Shown: positions 54,549 to 62,591 of the stretch, piece after piece
Numbering within the stretch: position 1 is the first letter of the stretch
Layout of the letters: every line of letters begins with the position of its first letter
Assembly: GCF_007993935.1 (NCBI RefSeq)
Contig: NZ_VITY01000002.1
Location: 434,001 to 498,000 of the forward strand
Reading direction: 5' to 3'
DNA: 64,000 nucleotides
Origin: Bradyrhizobium macuxiense
GTDB lineage: Bacteria > Pseudomonadota > Alphaproteobacteria > Rhizobiales > Xanthobacteraceae
Notes under the pieces: model-generated
The model's database searches: none
Told to the model about the DNA's origin: nothing
The model's input: the letters and a program-made list of their open reading frames with translations, nothing else
Made by a program: the position numbers and the translations under genes

Positions 54549-55741
54549 CAGGCGTCGATACCGCGTGTTGTCAGGATGGCCTGCATCCGTTGTGTCGCGA
54601 GTTCCGGATCGGCGAGCAGCCCCGCCTGGTCGGCGAGCCGGAACAACTCAGCGAGATGCAGGGTCGAGCGCGCGCTCTCCTGTCCGCCGACCATCGTGAA
54701 GTGATCCTGGTGACCGTTCAGATAGGCCATGAACACGATACCAGTCTTGTAGAAGCGGGTCGGCGCCTTGAAGATGTGGCGCGACAGCGGCACCGTCGGC
54801 CCGAGCACGTCATGGAAGCCAGCCGCATCTCCCGCCGCCAGCCGTGACAGCGCATAGGACGCCGCCGGCGCGATCGCGTCGAAGATGCCGAGCAGTGCGT
54901 GGGAGAAGCCCTTGTCGTCGCCGGCGATCAGTTCCGCGTAGTTGAAGTCGTCGCCGGTGTACATTTTCACCCGCGGATCGAGCCGCCGCCGCATGTCGAT
55001 CTCGCGCTGCTTGTCGAGCAGCGAAACCTTGACGCCATCGACCTTGGCCGCATTGGCGTTGACGATGGCAACCGCCGTGTCCATCGCTCTGTCGAGATCG
55101 GCCGTACCCCAGTAGCCTGACAGCGCCGGATCGAACATGTCGCCGAGCCAGTGGATGATCACGGGCTCGCGGACCTGCGACAGCACACGGTCGTAAACCC
55201 TGGCGTAGTCCTCCGCGCCCTTTCCTAACTTCGCCAGCGCGCGCGAGGCCATCAGGATGATCCGCCCGCCGGCCTTCTCCACGGCCGCGACCTGCTCCTC
55301 ATAGGCGCGGATGACGTCGTCAATCGACTTGGCGTCTTCCACCGCGAGGTGATCGGTACCGGCACCGGAGAACACCAGCGCGTTGCCCCTGGCCGTCGCC
55401 GCCTTCACCGAGCGCTGGGTCAATTCGAGCGAGGTCGCCCAGTCCAGCCCCATGCCGCGTTGCGCGGTGTCCATCGCCTCGGCGACGCCGAGGCCGAGGT
55501 CCCAGACATGCTCGCGGAATGCGATCGTCTTGTCCCAATCGATCGCAGCCGTCAGCCAGGGATCGACGTCGGCGCGGGGATCGGCGACCACATGGGCAGC
55601 AGAGAACGCCACACGGTTGAGCGCGCCCTCAAGCTTCGCCGGAAAGGTCCGCGACGCCGCCAGGCGGTAGGTCTCCAGGCCTCCATTTGCGGTCGGCAGC
55701 TTCAGCGACAGCGACGACGTCGGCGAGACTGGCTTGTTCAT
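54548..55741 (-). CDS. DUF993 family, dihydrodipicolinate synthase-like
   Basis: A 397-residue protein of the DUF993 family, distantly related to dihydrodipicolinate synthase/N-acetylneuraminate lyase aldolases. Stretches such as GNALVFSGAGTDHL (about 121-134), EPVIIHWLGDMFDPALSGYWG (about 190-210), and KVSLLDKQREIDMRR are visible and barrel-like. An aldol-type cleavage is a guess from fold alone. The start at 55741 (MNKPVS) lies 13 bases after the oxidoreductase stop. The gene always seems embedded in the same operon logic with Gfo/Idh/MocA and isomerase genes. Confidence 0.85.
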   Translation of the reverse strand: MNKPVSPTSSLSLKLPTANGGLETYRLAASRTFPAKLEGALNRVAFSAAHVVADPRADVDPWLTAAIDWDKTIAFREHVWDLGLGVAEAMDTAQRGMGLDWATSLELTQRSVKAATARGNALVFSGAGTDHLAVEDAKSIDDVIRAYEEQVAAVEKAGGRIILMASRALAKLGKGAEDYARVYDRVLSQVREPVIIHWLGDMFDPALSGYWGTADLDRAMDTAVAIVNANAAKVDGVKVSLLDKQREIDMRRRLDPRVKMYTGDDFNYAELIAGDDKGFSHALLGIFDAIAPAASYALSRLAAGDAAGFHDVLGPTVPLSRHIFKAPTRFYKTGIVFMAYLNGHQDHFTMVGGQESARSTLHLAELFRLADQAGLLADPELATQRMQAILTTRGIDA

Positions 55742-55754
55742 GACAAGTCCTCTC

Positions 55755-56906
55755 TCAGACCACGATCGGGGCGACGTCGACCCAGCGCCGCTCCTTCCAG
55801 CTCTGCAGCGCGCATTCGGCGAGCTGAACGCCCTTGGCGCCTTCGAGCAAGGTGTATTTGTAAGGCGCATCCTCGCAGACATGGCGGATGAACATCTCCC
55901 ACTGCTCCTTGAAGCCGTTGTCGTAGACGACGTTCTCGGGCAGCTTCTGCCAGTCGGCATAGAAGTCGTGCATGCGCTTCTCGTCCGGGTTCCACACCGG
56001 CCGCGGTGTCGCCTGGCGTGCCTGAATCACGCAGTCGGTGAGGCCCGCGACCGCCGAGCCATGGGTGCCGTCGACCTGGAAGGTGACGAGATCGTCGCGG
56101 TAGACCCGCGTCACCCAACTCATGTTGATATGCGCGATCACGCCGCCCTTCAGGCGGAAGGTGGCGTAGGCGGAATCGTCGGCGGTCGCCTGGTACTTCT
56201 TGCCCTTCTCGTCATAGCGCTCGGGGATATCTGTCGTGCCGATGCAGACCACGCTCTCGACCTCGCCGAACAGGTTGTCGAGCACGTAGCGCCAGTGGCA
56301 GACCATATCCAGAATGATGCCGCCGCCGTCCTCGGCGCGGTAGTTCCATGACGGCCGCTGCGCCTCCTGCCAGCCGCCCTCGAACACCCAGTAGCCGAAC
56401 TCGCCGCGCACCGAGAGCATGCGGCCGAAGAAGCCGGAGTCGCGCAGGAAGGCGAGCTTCTTCAGGCCCGGCAGGAACAGCTTGTCCTGCACCGTGCCGT
56501 GCTTCAACCCCTTGGCGTTGGCGAGCTTCACCACCGCAACGGCTTCCTCCAGATTGGTCGCGATCGGCTTCTCGCAATAGACGTGCTTGCCGGCGTTGAT
56601 CGCCTTGGTCAGCAGCGAGGGCCGCGCCTGCGTGGTGGCGGCATCGAAGAACACCGTGTCGCCCTTGTCGGCCAGCGCGCGATCGAGATCGGTGGTGTGA
56701 CGCTCGATGTTGTAGCGCTTGGCGAGGCCAGCGACCTTCTCGGCGTCGCGGCCGACCAGGATCGGATCGGGCATGATCCGGTCGCCGTTCGCAAGCTGCA
56801 CACCGCCCTGCTCGCGGATCGCAACGATCGAGCGGATCAGATGCTGGTTGAGTCCCATCCGGCCGGTGACGCCGTTCATAATCAGGCCGAGGCGTTTGGT
56901 CGTCAT
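55755..56906 (-). CDS. Gfo/Idh/MocA family oxidoreductase
   Basis: A 383-residue NAD(P)-dependent oxidoreductase. The N-terminal nucleotide motif reads IMNGVTGRMGLNQHL (about 9-23), a variant of the family's GxGxxG. The EKP motif is CEKPIATNLEEAV (about 119-131). The C-terminal substrate domain includes the WRYVLDNLFGEV region. Such enzymes oxidise sugars, inositols or sugar acids. Its start overlaps the enolase-superfamily stop (56903-56906), so the two are coupled. Confidence 0.9.
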   Translation of the reverse strand: MTTKRLGLIMNGVTGRMGLNQHLIRSIVAIREQGGVQLANGDRIMPDPILVGRDAEKVAGLAKRYNIERHTTDLDRALADKGDTVFFDAATTQARPSLLTKAINAGKHVYCEKPIATNLEEAVAVVKLANAKGLKHGTVQDKLFLPGLKKLAFLRDSGFFGRMLSVRGEFGYWVFEGGWQEAQRPSWNYRAEDGGGIILDMVCHWRYVLDNLFGEVESVVCIGTTDIPERYDEKGKKYQATADDSAYATFRLKGGVIAHINMSWVTRVYRDDLVTFQVDGTHGSAVAGLTDCVIQARQATPRPVWNPDEKRMHDFYADWQKLPENVVYDNGFKEQWEMFIRHVCEDAPYKYTLLEGAKGVQLAECALQSWKERRWVDVAPIVV

Positions 56907-58309
56907 ACTGTCTGCTCCTGCGAAACGCGTGGTGTGGGCCGCTTGAGCGGCTGCATGGTGGACCAGTCCGGATGGATCGAACTGGCGAATCCTGCTGCGG
57001 CAGCGATCGATCCGGTCAGGAGATCGCCGTCATGGATCGCGAGGCGGACCTTGCCGCCGGCGCGCGCGTAGAGATCGGAATGCGCGGTGAGGAAGGCGTC
57101 GGCCTCGTCGACCGGGGTGTCGGCAAAGCCGTCGACGTAATGATGACCGTTGCGCTCGGCGTGGGGGACGCCGATCAGCGCACCGAGCGCCAGATCCTGC
57201 TGCACCCCAAGCCCGGCCTGGCAGGTCAGATCCTCGCCGCTGATGAAGTACCGATCGCCATCCGCGCTCCATGCCGCCGCGCGCGTCGCATTGATGATCG
57301 ACTTGTAGATGCCCTTGCACGATTTCGACGAGATGCCGCGGTAGCCGAGCGCCCGCGCCTGCGGGAATGCATCGTAGGAATCGTCGGCCTCATCGATGAT
57401 GAAGCTGCGCGCGGCCAGCGGCCCGAGCGGCGATGCCCTTGTGATATCGCGCGGCATCGGCTGCTCGATATAGAGCAGGTTCGCCGTGATCGGCCGCAAT
57501 GCAGGTTCATGATCGAGCCGCTCGGCCAGCGCATTCAGCGCGGCGAGGTCGGCATACTGCTCGTTGGCATCGAGCGTCACCTTGATGGCGTAGGGCAGCT
57601 TTGCCAGCTCGCCACCGATCCGCGCCAGCCGCGCCGCGTCATGAGCAGGATCGCCATTCAGCTTGAGTTTGAAATAGCGCGCCCCCGCGTTCTCGTTGCG
57701 GTCAGCGACACCGCCCTCGCCTTCGACCGTGTCGTCCATCCCGACCGTGTGCCTGACGGCGACACGATCGAGCCGCTGGCGCGTCGCGAGAAATCGGGCG
57801 ATCGCGGCGTCATCGAGATCGGGCGTCAGACGCGCGTCGATGCCGGCGATGTTGCCCGCCATGCCGTCAAAGAAACTCGCGCCGGCCGCGCGCAGCAATG
57901 CATCAAGGATCGCCTTGTCGATCTCGGCCGGGCCGAAGCCGGCCGCGAGCGGCGGGATGTCCTCCGCAGCGCAGGCCGCAACCTGCGGGCCGATACACAA
58001 GGCGTGCAGACCGAACGCGGTCTCAAAATCGCGGTTCGCCAGATAGAGTTCACGCGCGATCGCAAGCGAGCGGCGCAGGCCGTCGAGCGACTGTGCCTCC
58101 GTCAGATGCGGCCGCTTGTCGAACCACTTCGGCGCCAGCATCTCGGCGCTGGCGCCGGTGGCGCGGCCCTTGCCTTCCACCTCGATCTCGACCCGCACGA
58201 ACAGTTGCGTCGACGCGGTGATCGTCACCGCGCCGAAGCGGAACGGCCGGGCGAACACCAGCGGCCGTTCGAAAAAAGCGATATCGTTGACTTTGAGGCG
58301 AAGCGGCAT
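56903..58309 (-). CDS. Enolase superfamily protein, mandelate racemase/muconate lactonizing enzyme-like
   Basis: A 468-residue enolase-superfamily enzyme. The general-base KxK is Lys214/Lys216 (KLKLNGD). Metal ligands are probably Asp248 (TLDANEQY), Glu282 (IEQPM) and Asp306/Glu307 (IIDEADD), and Lys329 or Lys332 (SSKSCKGIYKS) stands where the second acid/base lies. The Lys-Lys pattern is that of the muconate lactonizing subgroup. It would remove the alpha proton of a carboxylate, for dehydration, racemisation or cycloisomerisation. It is longer than most members (~370). It follows the transporter ATPase gene by 14 bases. Confidence 0.87.
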   Translation of the reverse strand: MPLRLKVNDIAFFERPLVFARPFRFGAVTITASTQLFVRVEIEVEGKGRATGASAEMLAPKWFDKRPHLTEAQSLDGLRRSLAIARELYLANRDFETAFGLHALCIGPQVAACAAEDIPPLAAGFGPAEIDKAILDALLRAAGASFFDGMAGNIAGIDARLTPDLDDAAIARFLATRQRLDRVAVRHTVGMDDTVEGEGGVADRNENAGARYFKLKLNGDPAHDAARLARIGGELAKLPYAIKVTLDANEQYADLAALNALAERLDHEPALRPITANLLYIEQPMPRDITRASPLGPLAARSFIIDEADDSYDAFPQARALGYRGISSKSCKGIYKSIINATRAAAWSADGDRYFISGEDLTCQAGLGVQQDLALGALIGVPHAERNGHHYVDGFADTPVDEADAFLTAHSDLYARAGGKVRLAIHDGDLLTGSIAAAAGFASSIHPDWSTMQPLKRPTPRVSQEQTV

Positions 58310-58323
58310 CGAAGACTCGGGCG

Positions 58324-59172
58324 TTAATCCAGCGATCCCTGCGTGAAGAAATGTTTGCGGATCCGCTGCACCAATTCGGTGAAGACGGGATCGGACATCG
58401 TCTCCAGCGAGCGCGGCCGCGGCATCGGCACGTCGTAGATCGCGGCGATCGCGCCCGGACGCTCCGTCATCACGAGCACACGGTCGGCGAGGAACACGGC
58501 TTCCGGGATCGAGTGCGTGATCAGGAGCACCGTCTTGCCGGTTTCGCGCTGGATTCGCATCAGCTCGACATTCATTCGCTCCCGCGTCATGGCGTCGAGC
58601 GCGCCGAACGGCTCGTCCATCAACATGATCTTGGGATCATGCACCAGCGCGCGGCAGATCGAGGCGCGCTGCTGCATGCCGCCGGACAATTGCCAGGGCA
58701 GCTTCTTCTCGAAGCCTTCGAGGCCGACCAGCTTCAGCAGCGCCTTGGCACGGGCGAGATATTTGTCGCGGGCGAGTCGCTTCATGTCGATCGGCAGCAT
58801 CGCGTTGGAGAGGATGTTGCGCCACGGCAGCAGCAGCGCATTCTGGAACACGATGCCGACATTGCCGTGCGGCCTGGTCACCACCTCGCCGTCGACCAGC
58901 ACCTCGCCGGTCGTCGGCGGCAGCAGCCCGGAGATCATTTTCAGCAGCGTGGACTTGCCGCAGCCGGACGGCCCGACCACGACAAAGAACTCGCCGTCAT
59001 TGATGGTGAAGTCGAGCGGCCGCAGCGACGGCACATCGCCGTCGCGCGATCGGTAAGTCTTCGATACGCCTGACAGCTTGATGCCCGGTGTGGCGCCGCC
59101 CGCGCGGTCCGACACCAGCCGCAGATGCGCGGCGGGCTGCTCGGCATGGGTTGGTTTGGTCGCGGGGTTCAT
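58324..59172 (-). CDS. ABC transporter ATPase, nitrate/sulfonate/taurine (NMT1-associated) family
   Basis: A 282-residue ATPase of the SsuB/TauB type. Walker A is GPSGCGKST, the Q-loop FQNALLLPW, the signature LSGGMQQR, Walker B IMLMDEPFGALD and the switch His in ITHSIPEAV. The start at 59172 (MNPATK) is preferred; the open frame continues upstream only through a family D repeat that is plainly non-coding. It powers the importer with the permease and binding protein further upstream, and the catabolic genes follow 14 bases later. Confidence 0.93.
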   Translation of the reverse strand: MNPATKPTHAEQPAAHLRLVSDRAGGATPGIKLSGVSKTYRSRDGDVPSLRPLDFTINDGEFFVVVGPSGCGKSTLLKMISGLLPPTTGEVLVDGEVVTRPHGNVGIVFQNALLLPWRNILSNAMLPIDMKRLARDKYLARAKALLKLVGLEGFEKKLPWQLSGGMQQRASICRALVHDPKIMLMDEPFGALDAMTRERMNVELMRIQRETGKTVLLITHSIPEAVFLADRVLVMTERPGAIAAIYDVPMPRPRSLETMSDPVFTELVQRIRKHFFTQGSLD

Positions 59173-59190
59173 CGCAGCTTTCTCCCCCCG

Positions 59191-59306
59191 TCGTCCCTGC
59201 GAAAGCAGGGTCCCATACGCCGCGGCTTCTCGTTCGGGCACATGGGGAGAGACCTTCCGCAACAATTGACGCCAGGGGTTATGGGTCCCTGCTTTCGCAG
59301 GGACGA
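59191..59306. repeat. Palindromic intergenic repeat, family D, copy 1
   Basis: TCGTCCCTGCGAAAGCAGGG and CCCTGCTTTCGCAGGGACGA form ~20-base perfect outer arms, with GGGTCCCATA and TTATGGGTCCC words inside. A second copy is at 62421-62541. It fills the gap between the binding-protein and ATPase genes of the importer. Confidence 0.85.
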
Positions 59307-59323
59307 CAGCTGATACAGGCCGC

Positions 59324-60319
59324 TCACGAGTTACCCTTCGGCAGATAGTCGTTGGTGTAGAACGCCTTCGGATTGGCCTTCGCCTTGGCATCGAGGCCGC
59401 CATACTCGACCATCAGATTGACCGACTCGGTCATGTTCTGGTCGGTGACCTGGAACGGCCGCTTGTCCTTGGTCTCCGCCGTGCGGTAGAGCGGGATCGT
59501 CAACTCAAAACCCTGGGTCAGCGTGTCGATCTTGCCGCCTTTCGGATTGGCATCGAGGATCGACTGCGCCGCCGCCTTCGGGTCCTTCTCCGCGGCCTCG
59601 ACCGCCTTGGTCGTCGCCGACATGAAGCGGCGCACCAGGTCGGCATTGGCCTTCACATAGTCGGAGTTCGCGATGATGCCCGACGACACCATGTTGATGC
59701 CGTAGTCGGCGAACTTGATCGGATAGACGTCCTTGCCGGTGGCGTCCTTGATCTTCATCGACTGGTCCATGACGTAGCCGAGCAAGAGATCGGCCTGGCC
59801 GTTGATGACGGCGTTGAGCTTGGTCTGGCCGTCGCCGGCAACGGTCTGGAAATCGCTTTCCTTCAGGCCGGTCTTCTTCAGGAACAGCGGCCAGATCTGC
59901 GTCATGGAATCCGCGGGCGTGATCGCGACCGTCTTGCCCTTGATGTCTTCGGGCTTCCTGATGTTCTTGTCGACGAAACCCATCGCCGACATCGGGCTGG
60001 TCTGCAGCAGCACGCCGGTGGCGATCACGGGCGCGCCCTTCACCGCCGCGCGCATCATCGTGGGCACGTCGACATAGCCGAAATCCGCGGTCTTGGCGGC
60101 CACCGCCTGCGTGGTCGCGGCCGAGCCGCGGCCTTCCTGGATTTCGAGGTCGATGCCTTCGGCCGCATAGATGCCCTTGGCCTTGCCGTAATAGAACGGC
60201 GCGTGCTCGCCATAGACGTACCAGTTCAGCATCAGCACGACCTTGTCGGCCGCGGCGGCCGGAGCCATCGTAAGCGCGGTCCAGGCCAGTGCGGCAATAA
60301 CAGCAGTGACCAATCGCAT
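59324..60319 (-). CDS. ABC transporter substrate-binding protein, NMT1/SsuA-like
   Basis: A 331-residue periplasmic binding protein. The signal peptide is clear: MRLVTAV, Ala-rich core, cleavage after APAAAA near residue 24. The mature part starts VVLMLNWYVYGEHAPFYYGK and has YAAEGIDLEIQEGRGSA, the NMT1/THI5-like family pattern that covers pyrimidine precursors, sulfonates and other small organics. The start at 60319 is preferred; the upstream extension would be part of a family A repeat. The ligand is unknown and presumably feeds the enzymes encoded downstream. Confidence 0.92.
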   Translation of the reverse strand: MRLVTAVIAALAWTALTMAPAAAADKVVLMLNWYVYGEHAPFYYGKAKGIYAAEGIDLEIQEGRGSAATTQAVAAKTADFGYVDVPTMMRAAVKGAPVIATGVLLQTSPMSAMGFVDKNIRKPEDIKGKTVAITPADSMTQIWPLFLKKTGLKESDFQTVAGDGQTKLNAVINGQADLLLGYVMDQSMKIKDATGKDVYPIKFADYGINMVSSGIIANSDYVKANADLVRRFMSATTKAVEAAEKDPKAAAQSILDANPKGGKIDTLTQGFELTIPLYRTAETKDKRPFQVTDQNMTESVNLMVEYGGLDAKAKANPKAFYTNDYLPKGNS

Positions 60320-60340
60320 CACATTCTCTCCCTGTTTCTC

Positions 60341-60425
60341 GTCATTGCGAGGAGCGACAGCGACGAAGCAATCCATTCCTCCACTTGCGGCGCCATGGAT
60401 TGCTTCGCTTCGCTCGCAATGACGG
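60341..60425. repeat. Palindromic intergenic repeat, family A, copy 4
   Basis: GTCATTGCGAGGAGCG and CGCTTCGCTCGCAATGACGG are outer arms, with GAAGCAATCCATTCC and CCATGGATTGCTTCG inside. It lies between the permease and binding-protein genes of an operon, so it is transcribed. Confidence 0.85.
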
Positions 60426-60455
60426 CTGTTCTTTTGTCTTTTCCTTGCGATATCC

Positions 60456-61265
60456 CTACGAGGCGAAGCTGATGTCGTCGCGCTGGCTGACGTGCCAGGG
60501 GATCACCAGCCGCTCGATGCGGTCGACGATCCAGAACAGGATGACGCCGAGCAGCGCCAGGATCACCAGCGCGGCGAACATCGTCGGCAGGTCGAAGGTT
60601 CCGATCGAGCGCTGCATCACATAGCCGATGCCGGAATTGGAGCCGACGAACTCGCCGACCACCGCTCCGACCACGGCGAGCGTCACCGAGACCTTCAGGC
60701 CGGAGAAGATCGCGGGCATCGCATGCGGCAGGTTGACCGCGCAGAACACCTTGAAGCGGCTGCCCTGCATCGCGCGCGCAAGGTCGACCATGTCGGGATC
60801 GACCGACTTGAAGCCCTGCACCGCCGAGACCACAACCGGGAAGAAGCCGAGCAGGAACGCGGAGATCACCTTGGGGATGATGCCGAAGCCGAACCACACC
60901 ACGAACAACGGCGCGATCGCGATCTTCGGCACCGATTGGGAGAACACCAGCAGCGGATAGACGTAGCTTTCGACGGTCTTCGAGCCCGCGATCAGCATCG
61001 CGACGGGAATGCCGAATAGCGCCGAGAGCAGGAAGCCGCAGATCGTTGCGTAGGTTGTCGGCCAGGACTGCCGCAGCAGTTCCGGCCAGTCGCTGATCAG
61101 CACCGACACGACGTCGCCGGGCGACGGAATCTGATAGGCCGGGATGTGGAACAGGCGGATCGAGAGGTCCCACGCCACCACGATGACGACCAGGAACAGG
61201 AACGGGCGGACCCACGCCGCATTCAGCACCTTCGATAGGCCCGAAGGGCTCTTTGCCTCCGCCAC
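60456..61265 (-). CDS. ABC transporter permease, SsuC/TauC-like
   Basis: A 269-residue permease with six hydrophobic helices. The IPSPGDVVSVLISDWPEL stretch (about 42-59) and the coupling region KVISAFLLGFFPVVVSAVQGFKSVD (about 132-156, followed by DLARAMQGSRFKVF) are typical of the SsuC/TauC family. It is the first gene of the minus-strand transporter/catabolic operon. The 261 bases upstream hold a family C repeat and an AT-rich stretch that may contain the promoter. Confidence 0.92.
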   Translation of the reverse strand: MAEAKSPSGLSKVLNAAWVRPFLFLVVIVVAWDLSIRLFHIPAYQIPSPGDVVSVLISDWPELLRQSWPTTYATICGFLLSALFGIPVAMLIAGSKTVESYVYPLLVFSQSVPKIAIAPLFVVWFGFGIIPKVISAFLLGFFPVVVSAVQGFKSVDPDMVDLARAMQGSRFKVFCAVNLPHAMPAIFSGLKVSVTLAVVGAVVGEFVGSNSGIGYVMQRSIGTFDLPTMFAALVILALLGVILFWIVDRIERLVIPWHVSQRDDISFAS

Positions 61266-61402
61266 GTCGCGCTCCCTTGCAGTTTCTCTGCTCGGCTAGA
61301 AATTAACTCGTTGGATAAATACTGTCCAGCCCCTCGCACGCGGCAAAATCGCGCCGAAATATGCAACTTTCGTCAGGCGAGAATTTTTGTCGGATGAGAC
61401 TT

Positions 61403-61492
61403 CGTAGCCCGGATGAAGCGCAGCGAAATCCGGGACCGGACTATCCGCGGACCGAGCTGTCCCGGATTGCGCTTCGCTCCATCCGGGCTACG
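61403..61492. repeat. Palindromic intergenic repeat, family C, copy 2
   Basis: CGTAGCCCGGATGAAGCG and GCTTCGCTCCATCCGGGCTACG form the arms, with GAAATCCGGGAC and GTCCCGGATT inside. It lies between the permease promoter region and the 3' end of the TetR gene, and could end TetR transcription. Confidence 0.85.
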
Positions 61493-61526
61493 GGCTTGGC
61501 AATGACTGCAGGTGAACCGCGAAGCC

Positions 61527-62231
61527 TCACACCACCCGGTGTTCGCTGGTGCGCAGCAGCGGCATCGCGCTGCCGACTTCGGCCGTGGACTTGCCGGTCA
61601 GCGCCGCCAGCACCAGCGCGGTCATGTGCTCGAGGCGCTCATCACGCGCATCCTTCTTGAGCAGGTCGCGGCCGAAGATCACGCTCAAGGTGGCGCTGTT
61701 GGAGAGATAGAAGAACGCGAGCCCCGCGATCGAGATATAGAGCTGCACCGGATCGACCGTGACACGGAAGTCGCCGCTCTCGACCCCGCGCGTCACCACG
61801 GTGCGGATCATCTCGACGAAGGGCGAGTGCATCGACTTGACCTTGGTGGAGCGCTTCAGATGCTTTGCCTTGGCGAGGTTTTCCGTGTTCAGCAGCGCCA
61901 GGAACTCGGGGTTGCGCAGGAAATAGTTCCATGTGAAGTCGATCAGGCGCCCGATCGCATCGGGCGGATCGAGATGCTCGAGATCGAGCGTGCGCTCCTC
62001 GGCGCGGATCTTCTCATAGGCGCCTTCCAGCACCTCGAGATAGAGATCCTCCTTGTTGCCGACATGGTAGTACAGCATGCGCTTGTTGGCGCCGGCATTG
62101 GCCGCGATGCGGTCGACCCGTGCGCCTGCGAGGCCATGGGCGGCGAATTCCTGCTTGGCCGCCTCGAGAATCCGCAGTCGCATCCCCTGGGGGTCGCGCT
62201 GCCATCTCTGTATCCGCTTTGCCTTCGCCAA
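61527..62231 (-). CDS. TetR family regulator, probable controller of the downstream importer/catabolic operon
   Basis: A 234-residue TetR regulator. The helix-turn-helix is LAGARVDRIAANAGANKRMLYYH (about 35-57, followed by GNKEDLYLEVLE). The C-terminal half with SPFVEMIRTVVTRGVESGDFR resembles the RutR-like group, which often controls uptake and breakdown of small nitrogenous or organic compounds. It lies directly upstream of the importer operon on the same strand. No clear palindromic operator was found in the gap, so the target is assigned by position. Confidence 0.9.
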   Translation of the reverse strand: MAKAKRIQRWQRDPQGMRLRILEAAKQEFAAHGLAGARVDRIAANAGANKRMLYYHVGNKEDLYLEVLEGAYEKIRAEERTLDLEHLDPPDAIGRLIDFTWNYFLRNPEFLALLNTENLAKAKHLKRSTKVKSMHSPFVEMIRTVVTRGVESGDFRVTVDPVQLYISIAGLAFFYLSNSATLSVIFGRDLLKKDARDERLEHMTALVLAALTGKSTAEVGSAMPLLRTSEHRVV

Positions 62232-62591
62232 TTCGATCGCCCGGTGATGCTGAATAGATCAATGTAACATGACGCGCGCCCTTTGAGAACGAATGTTGTC
62301 GTGATGGCGGCGCGGGAATATTTCTCACAGTGCCCTTCGTCATTCCGGGGCGTGCCTGTTGGCGCGAGCGCGGAAGGCATCATGCGGATGTACAGGCCAA
62401 GCTCGGGCAACATATTCGGCGTCGTCCTGGCGAAAGCCAGGACCCATTACCCCAAACGCTTATCGTTGCGCGGCGCTGGGGCCACGATCCCTTTCATCAT
62501 CAAATACGGTGGTTATGGGTCCTGGCTTTGGCCAGGACGACGGCGGGGATACACGTCGACAAACTCACCCCGCATCACGTGCTCATCCCTC
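62232..62591. other. 360-base intergenic region with one repeat
   Basis: No gene was found. It separates the start of the TetR gene (minus) from the end of the VOC-family gene (minus). The right part is the family D repeat at 62421-62541; before it, CGTCATTCCGGGGC (about 62338-62351) looks like half of a further palindromic repeat. The left ~100 bases should hold the TetR promoter. Confidence 0.6.
62421..62541. repeat. Palindromic intergenic repeat, family D, copy 2
   Basis: GTCGTCCTGGCGAAAGCCAGG and CCTGGCTTTGGCCAGGACGAC form the arms, with ACCCATTACCCC and GGTTATGGGT inside. The layout is the same as at 59191-59306 with a CCTGG/CCAGG version of the inner stem. Confidence 0.8.

Noticed and set aside
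59173..59403. N-terminal extension of the importer ATPase to 59403
   Set aside because: The extension is translated from the family D palindromic repeat and overlaps the end of the binding-protein gene. The ABC domain begins shortly after the ATG at 59172.
61266..61402. TetR operator upstream of the importer operon
   Set aside because: The AT-rich stretch around 61300-61325 (TTAACTCGTTGGATAA) looked promising, but its two halves do not form a convincing inverted repeat, so no site is called.
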